Assembly: GCA_029550345.1 (NCBI GenBank)
Contig: JAKPHK010000031.1
Span: 62,001-126,000 of the forward strand
Length of the DNA: 64,000 nt
Origin: Pseudomonadota bacterium
Lineage (GTDB): Bacteria > Pseudomonadota > Alphaproteobacteria > Sphingomonadales > Sphingomonadaceae
Reading direction: 5' to 3'
The notes below the pieces were generated by a model, which worked only from the letters and a program-made list of their open reading frames with translations, was not told the origin of the DNA and searched no databases. Below, one piece after another: positions 18,524-26,835 of the stretch. Numbering within the stretch: the stretch's first letter is position 1; each line of letters starts with the position of its first letter. A program made the position numbers and the translations under genes.

Positions 18524-19042
18524 TCAACCCAGCCACGGCCCCAACTTGCCTTCGCGCGGCAGCACCGCCGGATTGGTACAGCGAACCAGCAGGCGGCGCG
18601 GCTCCCACGGGCCGGGCAAGGTCCAGCCGCCGGTATGCTCGGCGCTGAAACCCCAGAACCGGCCATAGTATTCAGGGTCGCCGATCATCACCTGCGGCAG
18701 CGGCGCATCGGGAGACAGGGCCGACAGGCTGGCGCTCATCAGCGCCTGGCCATAGCCCGCGCCCTGTGCCTCGGGCAGCACCGCCACCGGGCCGACCAGG
18801 ATCAGCGGATGGCGGCGACCTTCCGGGTCGGTCAGCGACACCGGCCAGCACTGGATCGTGCCGACCAGATTTTCCTGCGCGTCGATCGCCGCAAATGAAA
18901 GGCCCGGCAGCCAGTCCACCCCATCGCGCAGCTTGTAGGCGGTACGCTGCTTGCGCTCGGGCTCGAACGCGCGGTCGAGCAGGGCTTCGACCAGCGCGGG
19001 ATCGACATTGTCGAGCGGGATCAGGGTGGCGGTTTCGGTCAT
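18524..19042 (-). CDS. GNAT family N-acetyltransferase
   Basis: 172 residues. The acetyl-CoA pyrophosphate-binding loop is QGAGYG at 93-98 after VGPVAVLPEA, with the GNAT beta-bulge preceding it. The C-terminal part (GDPEYYGRFWGF) is typical of the YhbS-like subgroup (putative acetyltransferases of small molecules or proteins). The ATG at 19042 is chosen because the domain begins there; an upstream extension to 19219 overlaps the dehydrogenase gene. Substrate unknown. Confidence 0.85.
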   Translation of the reverse strand: MTETATLIPLDNVDPALVEALLDRAFEPERKQRTAYKLRDGVDWLPGLSFAAIDAQENLVGTIQCWPVSLTDPEGRRHPLILVGPVAVLPEAQGAGYGQALMSASLSALSPDAPLPQVMIGDPEYYGRFWGFSAEHTGGWTLPGPWEPRRLLVRCTNPAVLPREGKLGPWLG

Positions 19043-19082
19043 TGCGGCGCGCCGATAGGGCGCGGGGCCGCGCTTGTCGATG

Positions 19083-20216
19083 TTATTTGCGCGAAAGCCG
19101 CAGCAATCTGCCGCCCGGGCCGTCTTCAAGGACATAGAGCGAACCATCGCCCGCCTCACGGATTTCGCGGATCCGCTTGCCGAGCGGATAGCGCGCCTGC
19201 TCGATCGCCTTCTCACCATCGATCCGCACCCGCACCAGCCCCAGCGTCTTGAGGCCCGCGATCAGCGCCTGGCCTTTCCATTCGCCCCACATCTTGCCCG
19301 AATAGAAAATGAAATCGCCCGGTGCGATCACCGGGTTCCAGCTGATCGCCGGGGCGGCCAGATCAGGCCGGGTGGCGTGGCGCGGGATCGGCTTGCCATC
19401 ATAGTGATCGCCATCGGATACCAGCGGCCAGCCATAATTCTGCCCGGGCCGCACCAGATTGAGCTCATCGCCGCCCGCCGGGCCGTGTTCCAGGTCCCAC
19501 AGCCGCCCTTGCGCATCGAATTGCAGGCCGAGCACGTTGCGGTGACCGTAAGACCAGATCTGGGCGGAGATGCCGCCCTTGTCGGCAAAGGGATTGCCGG
19601 GGGCGGGGGTGCCATCAAGGTTCAGCCGCACGATCTTGCCAAGGTTGTTGGACAAGTCCTGCGCCGGGCTGAACTTCTGCCGCTCGCCCGACGCGACGAA
19701 CAGGTACTTCCCGTCAGGCGAAAAGGCGATCCGGTGCGAAAAATGGCCGCGCCCGGTAACCTTGGGGGCCTGACGCCAGATGATCTTCAGCGGGTGAAGC
19801 CAGGCCAGATAGCCCGGATCGAGCACTCCGCTGGCGACGACCGCGCCGCGGGTGTTGTCCGCCCCGGCCTCGACCCAGCTAAGATAGACCATGCCGCTGG
19901 TGTTGAAATCGGGCGCCAGCACGATATCGCCAAGCCCGCCCTGACCGCCGTAATCGACCTTGGGCACATTGGCGATCGAGCGGGTTCCGGACGGGCTCCA
20001 CCATTTGAGCGTGCCCGCCTTCTCGGTGATCAGCGCGCCACCTGCGCCGGGCAGGATCGCCATGCCCCAGGGTTCGTCAAACGTCCCCAGAACTTCGACC
20101 TTGAAGGCGTTCTCGACATCGGCGGCGGACTTGGCGCTATCCCCAGCAGTTCCTGCCCCACAGCTTGCGGCGATCAGGGTGAGGGGGGATAGGGCGATCA
20201 GGAGCTTGTTGCGCAT
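19083..20216 (-). CDS. PQQ-dependent sugar dehydrogenase-like lipoprotein (soluble GDH fold)
   Basis: 377 residues. The signal peptide ends in a lipobox with Cys19 (LIAASC). The body is a six-bladed propeller of the glucose/sorbosone dehydrogenase (GSDH, Aldose sugar dehydrogenase) family. Typical segments are [39 protein letters not shown] and [13 protein letters not shown]. The family oxidises aldoses at the periplasmic face with PQQ and Ca2+; PQQ supply is not shown here. The start ATG shares the CATG at 20214-20217 with rnhB, which is divergent. Confidence 0.88.
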   Translation of the reverse strand: MRNKLLIALSPLTLIAASCGAGTAGDSAKSAADVENAFKVEVLGTFDEPWGMAILPGAGGALITEKAGTLKWWSPSGTRSIANVPKVDYGGQGGLGDIVLAPDFNTSGMVYLSWVEAGADNTRGAVVASGVLDPGYLAWLHPLKIIWRQAPKVTGRGHFSHRIAFSPDGKYLFVASGERQKFSPAQDLSNNLGKIVRLNLDGTPAPGNPFADKGGISAQIWSYGHRNVLGLQFDAQGRLWDLEHGPAGGDELNLVRPGQNYGWPLVSDGDHYDGKPIPRHATRPDLAAPAISWNPVIAPGDFIFYSGKMWGEWKGQALIAGLKTLGLVRVRIDGEKAIEQARYPLGKRIREIREAGDGSLYVLEDGPGGRLLRLSRK

Positions 20217-20841
20217 GGCAAACAGTCTGGGCCAAACCATCCCCCTTGCCAAGCATGGGATCGTGATCGGCGTCGATGAGGCCGGGCGCGGGCCGCTGGC
20301 CGGGCCGGTAGTGGCGGCGGCCTGCGTGCTGGGGCCGGGCGCGCCGGATGGCCTCGACGATTCCAAAAAGCTTTCAGCCAAGCGCCGCGCGCGGCTGGAG
20401 CCGCTGATCCACCAGAGCTGCCGATGGGCTGTCGCGGTGGTGGATGCCGATGAGATTGACCGGGTCAACATCTTCGCCGCGACCATGCTGGCGATGACCC
20501 GCGCGGTCGCCTCGCTGGTGGCTGATCTGGCTGAAGATCCTGCCGCCGTGCTGATCGACGGCAACAAGACTCCCGCAGGCCGGGTGCCCGAGTGGCGCTG
20601 GAACGCCCGCGCGATCGTGGGCGGGGATGGGTTGGAACCCTGCATTTCCGCCGCCTCGATCCTGGCGAAGGAGCACCGCGACCGGCTGATGCGCGCGGCC
20701 GCGCTGGACCACCCGCACTACGGCTGGGACCGCAACATGGGTTACGGCACCGCCGAGCATCTGGCCGCGCTGCGCCTCCACGGACCAAGTCCGCTCCACC
20801 GCAAGAGCTTCGCGCCGGTCGCGCAGTTGGTGCTGACCTGA
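20215..20841 (+). CDS. rnhB: Ribonuclease HII
   Basis: 208 residues. The catalytic residues Asp21 and Glu22 are in [13 protein letters not shown], with a third Asp in VVDADEIDR and a fourth in the [15 protein letters not shown] region. It cleaves RNA in RNA-DNA hybrids and at single misincorporated ribonucleotides. The ATG at 20215 has an AGGAG site ten bases upstream; this start codon overlaps the divergent start at 20216. rnhB followed by ccrM is a common alphaproteobacterial neighbourhood, though a hypothetical gene intervenes here. Confidence 0.93.
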   Translation: MANSLGQTIPLAKHGIVIGVDEAGRGPLAGPVVAAACVLGPGAPDGLDDSKKLSAKRRARLEPLIHQSCRWAVAVVDADEIDRVNIFAATMLAMTRAVASLVADLAEDPAAVLIDGNKTPAGRVPEWRWNARAIVGGDGLEPCISAASILAKEHRDRLMRAAALDHPHYGWDRNMGYGTAEHLAALRLHGPSPLHRKSFAPVAQLVLT

Positions 20842-20945
20842 ATGCACGCCTGCAATTGGTCCATCCATTTGAAGACGCTGGCGGCGGGAAATGGGTGGAA
20901 AGCGGACCATGATTTCGCCTCGTGCCAAGAAAGACATGGAAGGCG

Positions 20946-21536
20946 TTATTTGAGCTGGGACCACAGGTAAAAGCCGCCGAGGGCGGCGAAGATGAGGACA
21001 GGAATGAATATCTGCTTCAGCATTTCCTTTGCCACGGCGTGGCGTGCGGGCGGCAGAGACGGATAGTGTTGGGCGACATACGCCTCAACTTCTCCAGCCA
21101 GTTTCGCGGGCGAGCCACGTCGATCGACGTGGATGTCGTCAAGCGGAGCGCTCGGTCCCCAGCTGTCGTCGGGCGGGAACAGTTCATCTTCGATCAGGAG
21201 CGAAGCCCGATAACGTCGCCCCATGACCTCGTGGATCAGAGTGACCGTTTCGGCGGATAAAGTGCCCTTTCCCCCAAATGCCAGCAACGTGTCCCCGGCT
21301 TTGGCAACTCCGGACGGCAACTCATCATGATCAAGCTCAGCCAGTGAGTGAACGCTATAATTGAATCCGCTCTGCTCGCCATCAACGATCACCGGCACCC
21401 AGCCCTCGACATTTTGGTCGAGAGCGAAATCCGCGGGAAAGCTTACGATTACACCGGTTTCTGCAATGTCTGCCGCCAACTGGGCCGACATAGGCAGGGC
21501 ATTACGGAGGACGATCAGGGCACTGTCGACGCTCAT
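20946..21536 (-). CDS. Hypothetical protein with C-terminal membrane anchor, 196 aa
   Basis: The protein has a soluble N-terminal part and one hydrophobic helix at the very end (about 175-193, FIPVLIFAALGGFYLW), so it is probably tail-anchored in the inner membrane. No family is recognised. The codon usage is less GC-rich than neighbours, with several A/T third positions, and it sits between rnhB and ccrM where these genes are usually closer, so it may be an acquired gene. It reads on the minus strand against both neighbours. Confidence 0.7.
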   Translation of the reverse strand: MSVDSALIVLRNALPMSAQLAADIAETGVIVSFPADFALDQNVEGWVPVIVDGEQSGFNYSVHSLAELDHDELPSGVAKAGDTLLAFGGKGTLSAETVTLIHEVMGRRYRASLLIEDELFPPDDSWGPSAPLDDIHVDRRGSPAKLAGEVEAYVAQHYPSLPPARHAVAKEMLKQIFIPVLIFAALGGFYLWSQLK

Positions 21537-21840
21537 CAGATGGTCTCCATTAAGTCAGTTTGCCAAACGGGTTGTGAGCTTCCTGAATTTCATATCGAAC
21601 GCTGATCTGGAGCAACGCCCAAGGACAACTATAGCGCATAGCTAACGGTGCATCTGTATGTCTGCAATGTTGTCGTGTCCGGACAGGCAGCTTTCAACCG
21701 CAAAGTGCCCAAAGGAGCCTGTTCTGGCTCTTCCACGCCGCCTGACGATCCTGGCCGCGCGCGATGGTGATCACCCGCATTTCCCCCTGCATCCCCGCGA
21801 CGCGGCGGTCCTGCCGTCCATGCCGACGTGGCTTTTTTGC
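21537..21840. other. Intergenic, no convincing gene
   Basis: Between the hypothetical gene and the GANTC cluster, 304 bases hold only short reading frames in several frames. One minus-strand frame ending at 21694 has coding-like third positions for about 32 codons but no ribosome site. It is listed as rejected. No tRNA, terminator or repeat was seen. Confidence 0.5.
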
Positions 21841-21845
21841 ATTTT

Positions 21846-22007
21846 GAGTCCACCCGGCCACACCACCAGATGTTGAGTCCCCGGCGAATCCGCAGACTCA
21901 ACATCCTGTGCCGGACTCGTTTCGTTCCGGTTTCTTCAACCCTTCCTTAACCATGAATCCCTAGGATTCCCGAGAGTTTCTGCTTGACGCGGGACTCCCG
22001 AGGACTC
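21846..22007. promoter_or_regulatory. Cluster of nine GANTC (CcrM) methylation sites
   Basis: GANTC occurs at 21846, 21875, 21886, 21895, 21914, 21955, 21965, 21993 and 22003, nine sites in 162 bp. CcrM methylates the A of GANTC. The sites lie upstream of ccrM itself, so its promoter state can change with replication-coupled hemimethylation, as established for Caulobacter ccrM. A TTGACG hexamer (21984-21989) precedes the last two sites; no clear -10 box is seen. Confidence 0.85.
21936..21954 (+). promoter_or_regulatory. CtrA-like box upstream of ccrM
   Basis: TCAA at 21936-21939, seven bases, then TTAACCAT at 21947-21954. This is the CtrA consensus TTAA-N7-TTAA with one mismatch in the first half and a full TTAACCAT second half. 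A GANTC site begins at the very next base (21955). CtrA activates ccrM in Caulobacter; a role here is inferred. Confidence 0.6.
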
Positions 22008-22011
22008 ACCC

Positions 22012-22020
22012 TGTGGATAA
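22012..22020 (-). promoter_or_regulatory. DnaA box upstream of ccrM
   Basis: TGTGGATAA is a perfect reverse complement of the consensus TTATCCACA. It is 25 bases upstream of the ccrM start and downstream of the GANTC cluster. A single box is not an origin but could let DnaA affect ccrM expression. Confidence 0.6.
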
Positions 22021-22035
22021 CTTTCGGGGGTTTGA

Positions 22036-23178
<1,143 letters not shown>

Positions 23179-23185
23179 GCTTTCG

Positions 23186-23326
23186 CACACGGAGACGCGG
23201 AGCCTTGGAGAGGGAATTCCGAGCCGCAAAGCCTGTTGTGTGTCATCAGGCGGCTTGATACCCCGCCAGTGCTGAAAACGGCTTCACAGAAATCAATTTC
23301 TCCGTGTCTCCGTGTCTCCGCGTGAG
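23186..23326. repeat. Type A palindromic element, copy 3 (CACGGAGA version)
   Basis: The left arm CACGGAGACGCGGAG is near 23188-23203; the right arm, about 23299-23325, reads CTCCGTGTCTCCGTGTCTCC and then GCGTGA. Again the unit is 8 bp, and left and right are inverse versions. It fills the gap between ccrM and folP. Its last bases give folP a GAGGA ribosome site (23324-23328). Confidence 0.8.
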
Positions 23327-23336
23327 GAATTCTGAC

Positions 23337-24437
23337 ATGACCGCCTCATACTATCTCCGCCCGATTGCCCTTGTAGACTCGCCGCAGTCTGAGGAAGGGG
23401 AGGCGATCCGGCTGGCTGGGGGGCTGGTCTATGCCAGCCGTTTTGCCCTGATCGAGCGGAGCGGGGGCAAGGTCACCGCGCGGACCCGCTATTCGGTGCC
23501 TGAACTTCGTGCCGCGCTGCCGGGTCTGCCTGAGGCAGCGCAGGCGCAATTCGAAAACCTGCAGCGCGTTCACCCGCCGCTCCAGCTTGGTGCGCGCACC
23601 GTGCGGCTGGAAACGCCGCAGGTGATGGGGATCCTCAACGTCACGCCTGACAGTTTTTCCGACGGCGGGCAGTTCATGGACGATCCCGAAGTCGCCCATG
23701 CCCATGCCGCCGCGATGGTAGAGGCCGGCGCGGCGATCATCGATGTCGGCGGGGAAAGCACCCGGCCGGGCGCGGCGGCGGTGTGGGAAGGGGACGAGCT
23801 CAAGCGCGTGATCCCGGCGATCGAGCGGCTTTCGGCAATGGGCGCGGCGATCAGCGCCGATACCCGCCGTCCGGCAGTGATGGAGGCGGCATTGGCGGCC
23901 GGGGCGCACCTGATCAACGATGTTTCCGCGCTGCGGCATGATCCGCGCAGTCTGGAATTCGCCGCGCGCAGCGGTGCGCCGGTGGTGCTGATGCACGCGC
24001 CGGGCGAGGGTGAGGACCTGCACGCCGATGGCAAGTACGACGATGTCGTGCTCGACGTGTTCGACTGGCTGGCGGCGCGGCGCGATGCGGCGATTGCGGC
24101 AGGTATCGCGCGGGACAGGATCGTGCTCGACCCCGGCGTGGGTTTCGGAAAGTCGGTGGCGGACAATCTCGCGCTGATCAACGCCCTGCCGCTGTTCCAC
24201 GCGCTGGGCCAGCCGCTGCTGCTGGGGGTCAGCCGCAAGCGGATGATCGGTGCGCTTTCGAACGAAGCGGCCGCGCACCGGCGGCTCGGCGGTTCGATTG
24301 CGCTGGCGGTCAAGGGAATGGAGGCGGGCGTGCAGCTGCTGCGGGTCCACGATGTGCCCGAAACGGTCCAGGCCCGCGATGTCTGGCGCGGCCTGCGCGA
24401 TGCGGCACTGACCGATTTCAGCCAGTTGGTGGCCTAG
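23337..24437 (+). CDS. folP: Dihydropteroate synthase
   Basis: 366 residues, longer than the usual 270-290. The N-terminal 100 or so residues are an extra region before the TIM-barrel. The barrel has MGILNVTPDSFSDGG and DVGGESTRPGA, the two DHPS signatures, and the late loop SRKRMIG. It joins pABA to the pterin pyrophosphate in folate synthesis and is the sulfonamide target. The ATG at 23337 has GAGGA upstream, supplied by the end of the type A element. Its stop overlaps the convergent gene at 24434. Confidence 0.92.
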   Translation: MTASYYLRPIALVDSPQSEEGEAIRLAGGLVYASRFALIERSGGKVTARTRYSVPELRAALPGLPEAAQAQFENLQRVHPPLQLGARTVRLETPQVMGILNVTPDSFSDGGQFMDDPEVAHAHAAAMVEAGAAIIDVGGESTRPGAAAVWEGDELKRVIPAIERLSAMGAAISADTRRPAVMEAALAAGAHLINDVSALRHDPRSLEFAARSGAPVVLMHAPGEGEDLHADGKYDDVVLDVFDWLAARRDAAIAAGIARDRIVLDPGVGFGKSVADNLALINALPLFHALGQPLLLGVSRKRMIGALSNEAAAHRRLGGSIALAVKGMEAGVQLLRVHDVPETVQARDVWRGLRDAALTDFSQLVA

Positions 24438-24940
24438 TCGTCGCCGTACCCGCAGCGGCCTTCGCTGTCTTTCCATTCGAAAGTTTGCAGCCCGCCCTGG
24501 TCGATCACGACCGAACGGACCATGCCGGTCTTTTCATCCTTGAGCGAGAGGCCCAGGTTCAGGCCGAACAGGCCGCATTCGCTGTAGCTCTCGTCCGGCC
24601 CGGCATCGAGCCGGACCAGCGCGATCACGCGCTCCTTGATCACGCCGCCGTCGGGGTTGCGGGCCAGCGGCTCGGTCACGGCGACGATGTAGCTGTTGTC
24701 GCGGTGGAATTCGGCAACACAGCAAGTGAGCTTCTCGGTGGTGACTCCGTCGGCGGTTTCGCGGATCGTGTACATACTGCCGCGCGAATGCTGCCAGCCG
24801 TTGACGCTCGTGCCCAAGGTATCGTTGAGGACCTGGCCGAGGCGGATTGTGTCATCGGCGGGTGCCTCTGCCGACGGCTGCGCAGCTGATGGGGCTGCCA
24901 CCGCGGCGAGGAGGGCGAACAAGATCGAACGGAGCTTCAT
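24434..24940 (-). CDS. Secreted Cys-rich paralogue 2 of DUF2339/3999 operon
   Basis: 168 residues with a Sec signal peptide (MKLRSILFALLAAVAAPSAAQ). The mature part has a CC pair (LTCCVAEF), later cysteines in SECGLFG and the end RCGYG, suggesting periplasmic disulfides. It aligns well with the upstream gene through VNGW, CCVA, EPLxRNPDGGVIKERVI, EKTGMVRSV and the Cys-Gly-Tyr-Gly end. It has no recognised family. It is four bases downstream of its paralogue and overlaps folP at the stop codon, tail to tail. Confidence 0.75.
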   Translation of the reverse strand: MKLRSILFALLAAVAAPSAAQPSAEAPADDTIRLGQVLNDTLGTSVNGWQHSRGSMYTIRETADGVTTEKLTCCVAEFHRDNSYIVAVTEPLARNPDGGVIKERVIALVRLDAGPDESYSECGLFGLNLGLSLKDEKTGMVRSVVIDQGGLQTFEWKDSEGRCGYGDD

Positions 24941-24944
24941 CCGT

Positions 24945-25451
24945 TCACTCCCCGTAGCCGCACTGGCCCTTGGCGTCCTTCCAGGTTTCGAGCTTCATTT
25001 CACCGGCTGGATCAACGGTGACCGAGCGGACCATTCCGGTCTTCTCGTTCTTCAGCGAGAGCGCATGATAGGTCGGCAGACCTTCGCACATGGTTTCTTC
25101 CTCGCCGGGGAGGGCGGTGATCTTCATGACGGTGATGACCCGTTCCTTGATCACGCCGCCATCGGGGTTGCGTTCCAGGGGTTCGGTCCGGGCGACAGCG
25201 AAGGTGTTGCCCTTCTGGAACAGGGCCACGCAGCAGGCATAGGCATCGCCGGGAGCCTGTCCTTCGCCGGGCTTCACCGGATACATCGCGCCGCCCTTGC
25301 TCTGCCAGCCATTCACGGTCTTGCCTGAGACATCGTCAAGAATCTGGCCTTCGTGAATTCCGGTATCGGCAGACGGCTTCACCGCCGGTTTGGCCGACAG
25401 CGGCGCCGCCACAACGGCGGCCAGGGCGAGGATGAAAAATCTAGTCTGCAT
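24945..25451 (-). CDS. Secreted Cys-rich paralogue 1 of DUF2339/3999 operon
   Basis: 168 residues with signal peptide MQTRFFILALAAVVAAPLSA. Like paralogue 2 it has a CC pair (YACCVALF), a Cys in TMCEGLP and ends QCGYG. Shared blocks are VNGW, EPLERNPDGGVIKERVI and LSLKNEKTGMVRSV. The ATG at 25451 overlaps the end of the DUF3999 gene, so it is translated with it; a longer frame to 25502 would have no signal peptide. The function is unknown; a tandem duplication is evident. Confidence 0.75.
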   Translation of the reverse strand: MQTRFFILALAAVVAAPLSAKPAVKPSADTGIHEGQILDDVSGKTVNGWQSKGGAMYPVKPGEGQAPGDAYACCVALFQKGNTFAVARTEPLERNPDGGVIKERVITVMKITALPGEEETMCEGLPTYHALSLKNEKTGMVRSVTVDPAGEMKLETWKDAKGQCGYGE

Positions 25452-26835
25452 CGGATTGTGCCCCCGTATCGTTGCTATCCTGGGCATCTTGCCCCGCCGC
25501 ACCTTTCAGCAGCTTGAACGCAGCAAAGGCGAGGATTGCGGTGCCGAGCAGCAGCACGGCCCACAGCGCCCATTTGCGCGGATCGAACGCCGGCTCCGGC
25601 GCGGCCGGGGCAAGCTGGATCACCGGCGCATCGCCCGCGGTCTGCACCTCGGCCGGGCGGCGCCAGGCGCGCAGCAGATCGCTGGGTTTGCCGAGATCAG
25701 CGGGGCTGAAATAGGCCGGCTTGGCATCCCTGTGGCCGACCGCCAGGTTGAACGGCCCCTGATCGTTGAACGCCGCGAGCAGGGTAACCGGCTCTACCGC
25801 AATGGTCACTTTCGGAACCTGTGAAAGGCCCGCGCTGCGCCGATCGGCAACGATCCGGTATTCGGCCAGCGTCGCACCGGAAAGCTCCAGCGTGACCGGC
25901 CCTTCGCCCTGCTTGAGCGTGGCGCGGGCCAGCAAGCCCCAGGGTTCGGCGGTGGAATTGCGACCGTAAAGCTCGATCGGGACGATCCCGTCAGGCCCGG
26001 TCATTTCCAGCTTGAAGGCCGAAATCGGGGCGACGATCTGCGGGGCAAAGCGCATTTCATGCGGATTGCTGAGCGTGGCGCCCTGCGTGTCGATATCGAC
26101 CCGGCCCGGCTGCCGCTCGACCGCTTCGAACACGGTGGCACCCTTGACCGCAATCTCTGGCCCGGCGGCCCAGCTGACCCGCACATAGCGGTTCCTGAGG
26201 CTGACCGCGGGCAGCGCGATTCGCGGCTGGCCCAGCAGGTCCGGATCGTTGCCGGGGCGCAGCAGAACCTTGTCGGTGATCGGGGTCCAGGTTTTGAGGT
26301 CTTCGCTCCAGGCAAGCGAGAAGGTTACCGGCACACCGCGCGGCACGGTGGCATCCAGCTCTATCCCCGCGACCGGCAGCACCACTTCGCGGGTATCGAT
26401 CAGCACGGATGCTTCCGGGTCGATCGCCGCAGCGGCATCGGTGGTGGTGACTTCAACGTCGGTCTGCCCGGCCTTTACCGCAATGGCCACGGGGACAGGT
26501 GCCTTGCCGCCCGCCTGATCGATCGGAATCGCGGGCAGGTCGGTGGACTTGAGGCTGGAGGACTGGCCGGTCTTGTCGAACCCCAGGGCGATCGACAGGG
26601 TGCGGCCCTTGGCATCGTAAATCCGCACATCGCCAAGGTCAGGCCGCTTGAGTTCGGCAACGGCGGCGGCGGGGAGCGAGACGCTGCCAAGCTCTCCATC
26701 GGATTGCGGCGCCACGGCCAGAACCACCGCGAAATCTTCCGCCTTCTTGGGCTCGGGCGGGTCCGCCTGGCTGCAGGCGGCAAGCGTGCCGACAAACAGC
26801 ACCGGCGCGATAATCCGGGCGAGGCGGGCAATCAT
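25441..26835 (-). CDS. DUF3999 family protein, membrane-anchored lipoprotein-like
   Basis: 464 residues. A signal with lipobox-like LAAC (Cys21) opens the protein. A large beta-rich periplasmic region (about 25-410) follows, then one C-terminal helix at about 425-448 and a short acidic tail. This layout fits DUF3999, whose genes usually accompany DUF2339. The ATG overlaps the DUF2339 stop (ATGA). The pair plus two downstream secreted genes make a four-gene coupled operon. The role is unknown; an envelope complex is likely. Confidence 0.82.
   Translation of the reverse strand: MIARLARIIAPVLFVGTLAACSQADPPEPKKAEDFAVVLAVAPQSDGELGSVSLPAAAVAELKRPDLGDVRIYDAKGRTLSIALGFDKTGQSSSLKSTDLPAIPIDQAGGKAPVPVAIAVKAGQTDVEVTTTDAAAAIDPEASVLIDTREVVLPVAGIELDATVPRGVPVTFSLAWSEDLKTWTPITDKVLLRPGNDPDLLGQPRIALPAVSLRNRYVRVSWAAGPEIAVKGATVFEAVERQPGRVDIDTQGATLSNPHEMRFAPQIVAPISAFKLEMTGPDGIVPIELYGRNSTAEPWGLLARATLKQGEGPVTLELSGATLAEYRIVADRRSAGLSQVPKVTIAVEPVTLLAAFNDQGPFNLAVGHRDAKPAYFSPADLGKPSDLLRAWRRPAEVQTAGDAPVIQLAPAAPEPAFDPRKWALWAVLLLGTAILAFAAFKLLKGAAGQDAQDSNDTGAQSDAD

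Noticed and set aside
18461..18608. Longer start for the DUF1285 gene (ATG 18608)
   Set aside because: It would overlap the acetyltransferase gene by 85 bases, and the added residues look unlike the family.
21694..21792. Minus-strand 32-codon frame (MQGEMRVITIARGQ...) upstream of the GANTC cluster
   Set aside because: Third positions look coding, but it has no ribosome site and no family resemblance. It could be a decayed gene end; evidence is insufficient for a gene call.
21658..21876. Plus-strand 72-codon frame between the hypothetical gene and ccrM
   Set aside because: Composition is not coding-like, there is no ribosome site, and it runs into the GANTC cluster.
22012..22020. Replication origin near ccrM
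   Set aside because: Only one DnaA box and no AT-rich unwinding element were found. A regulatory role fits better.
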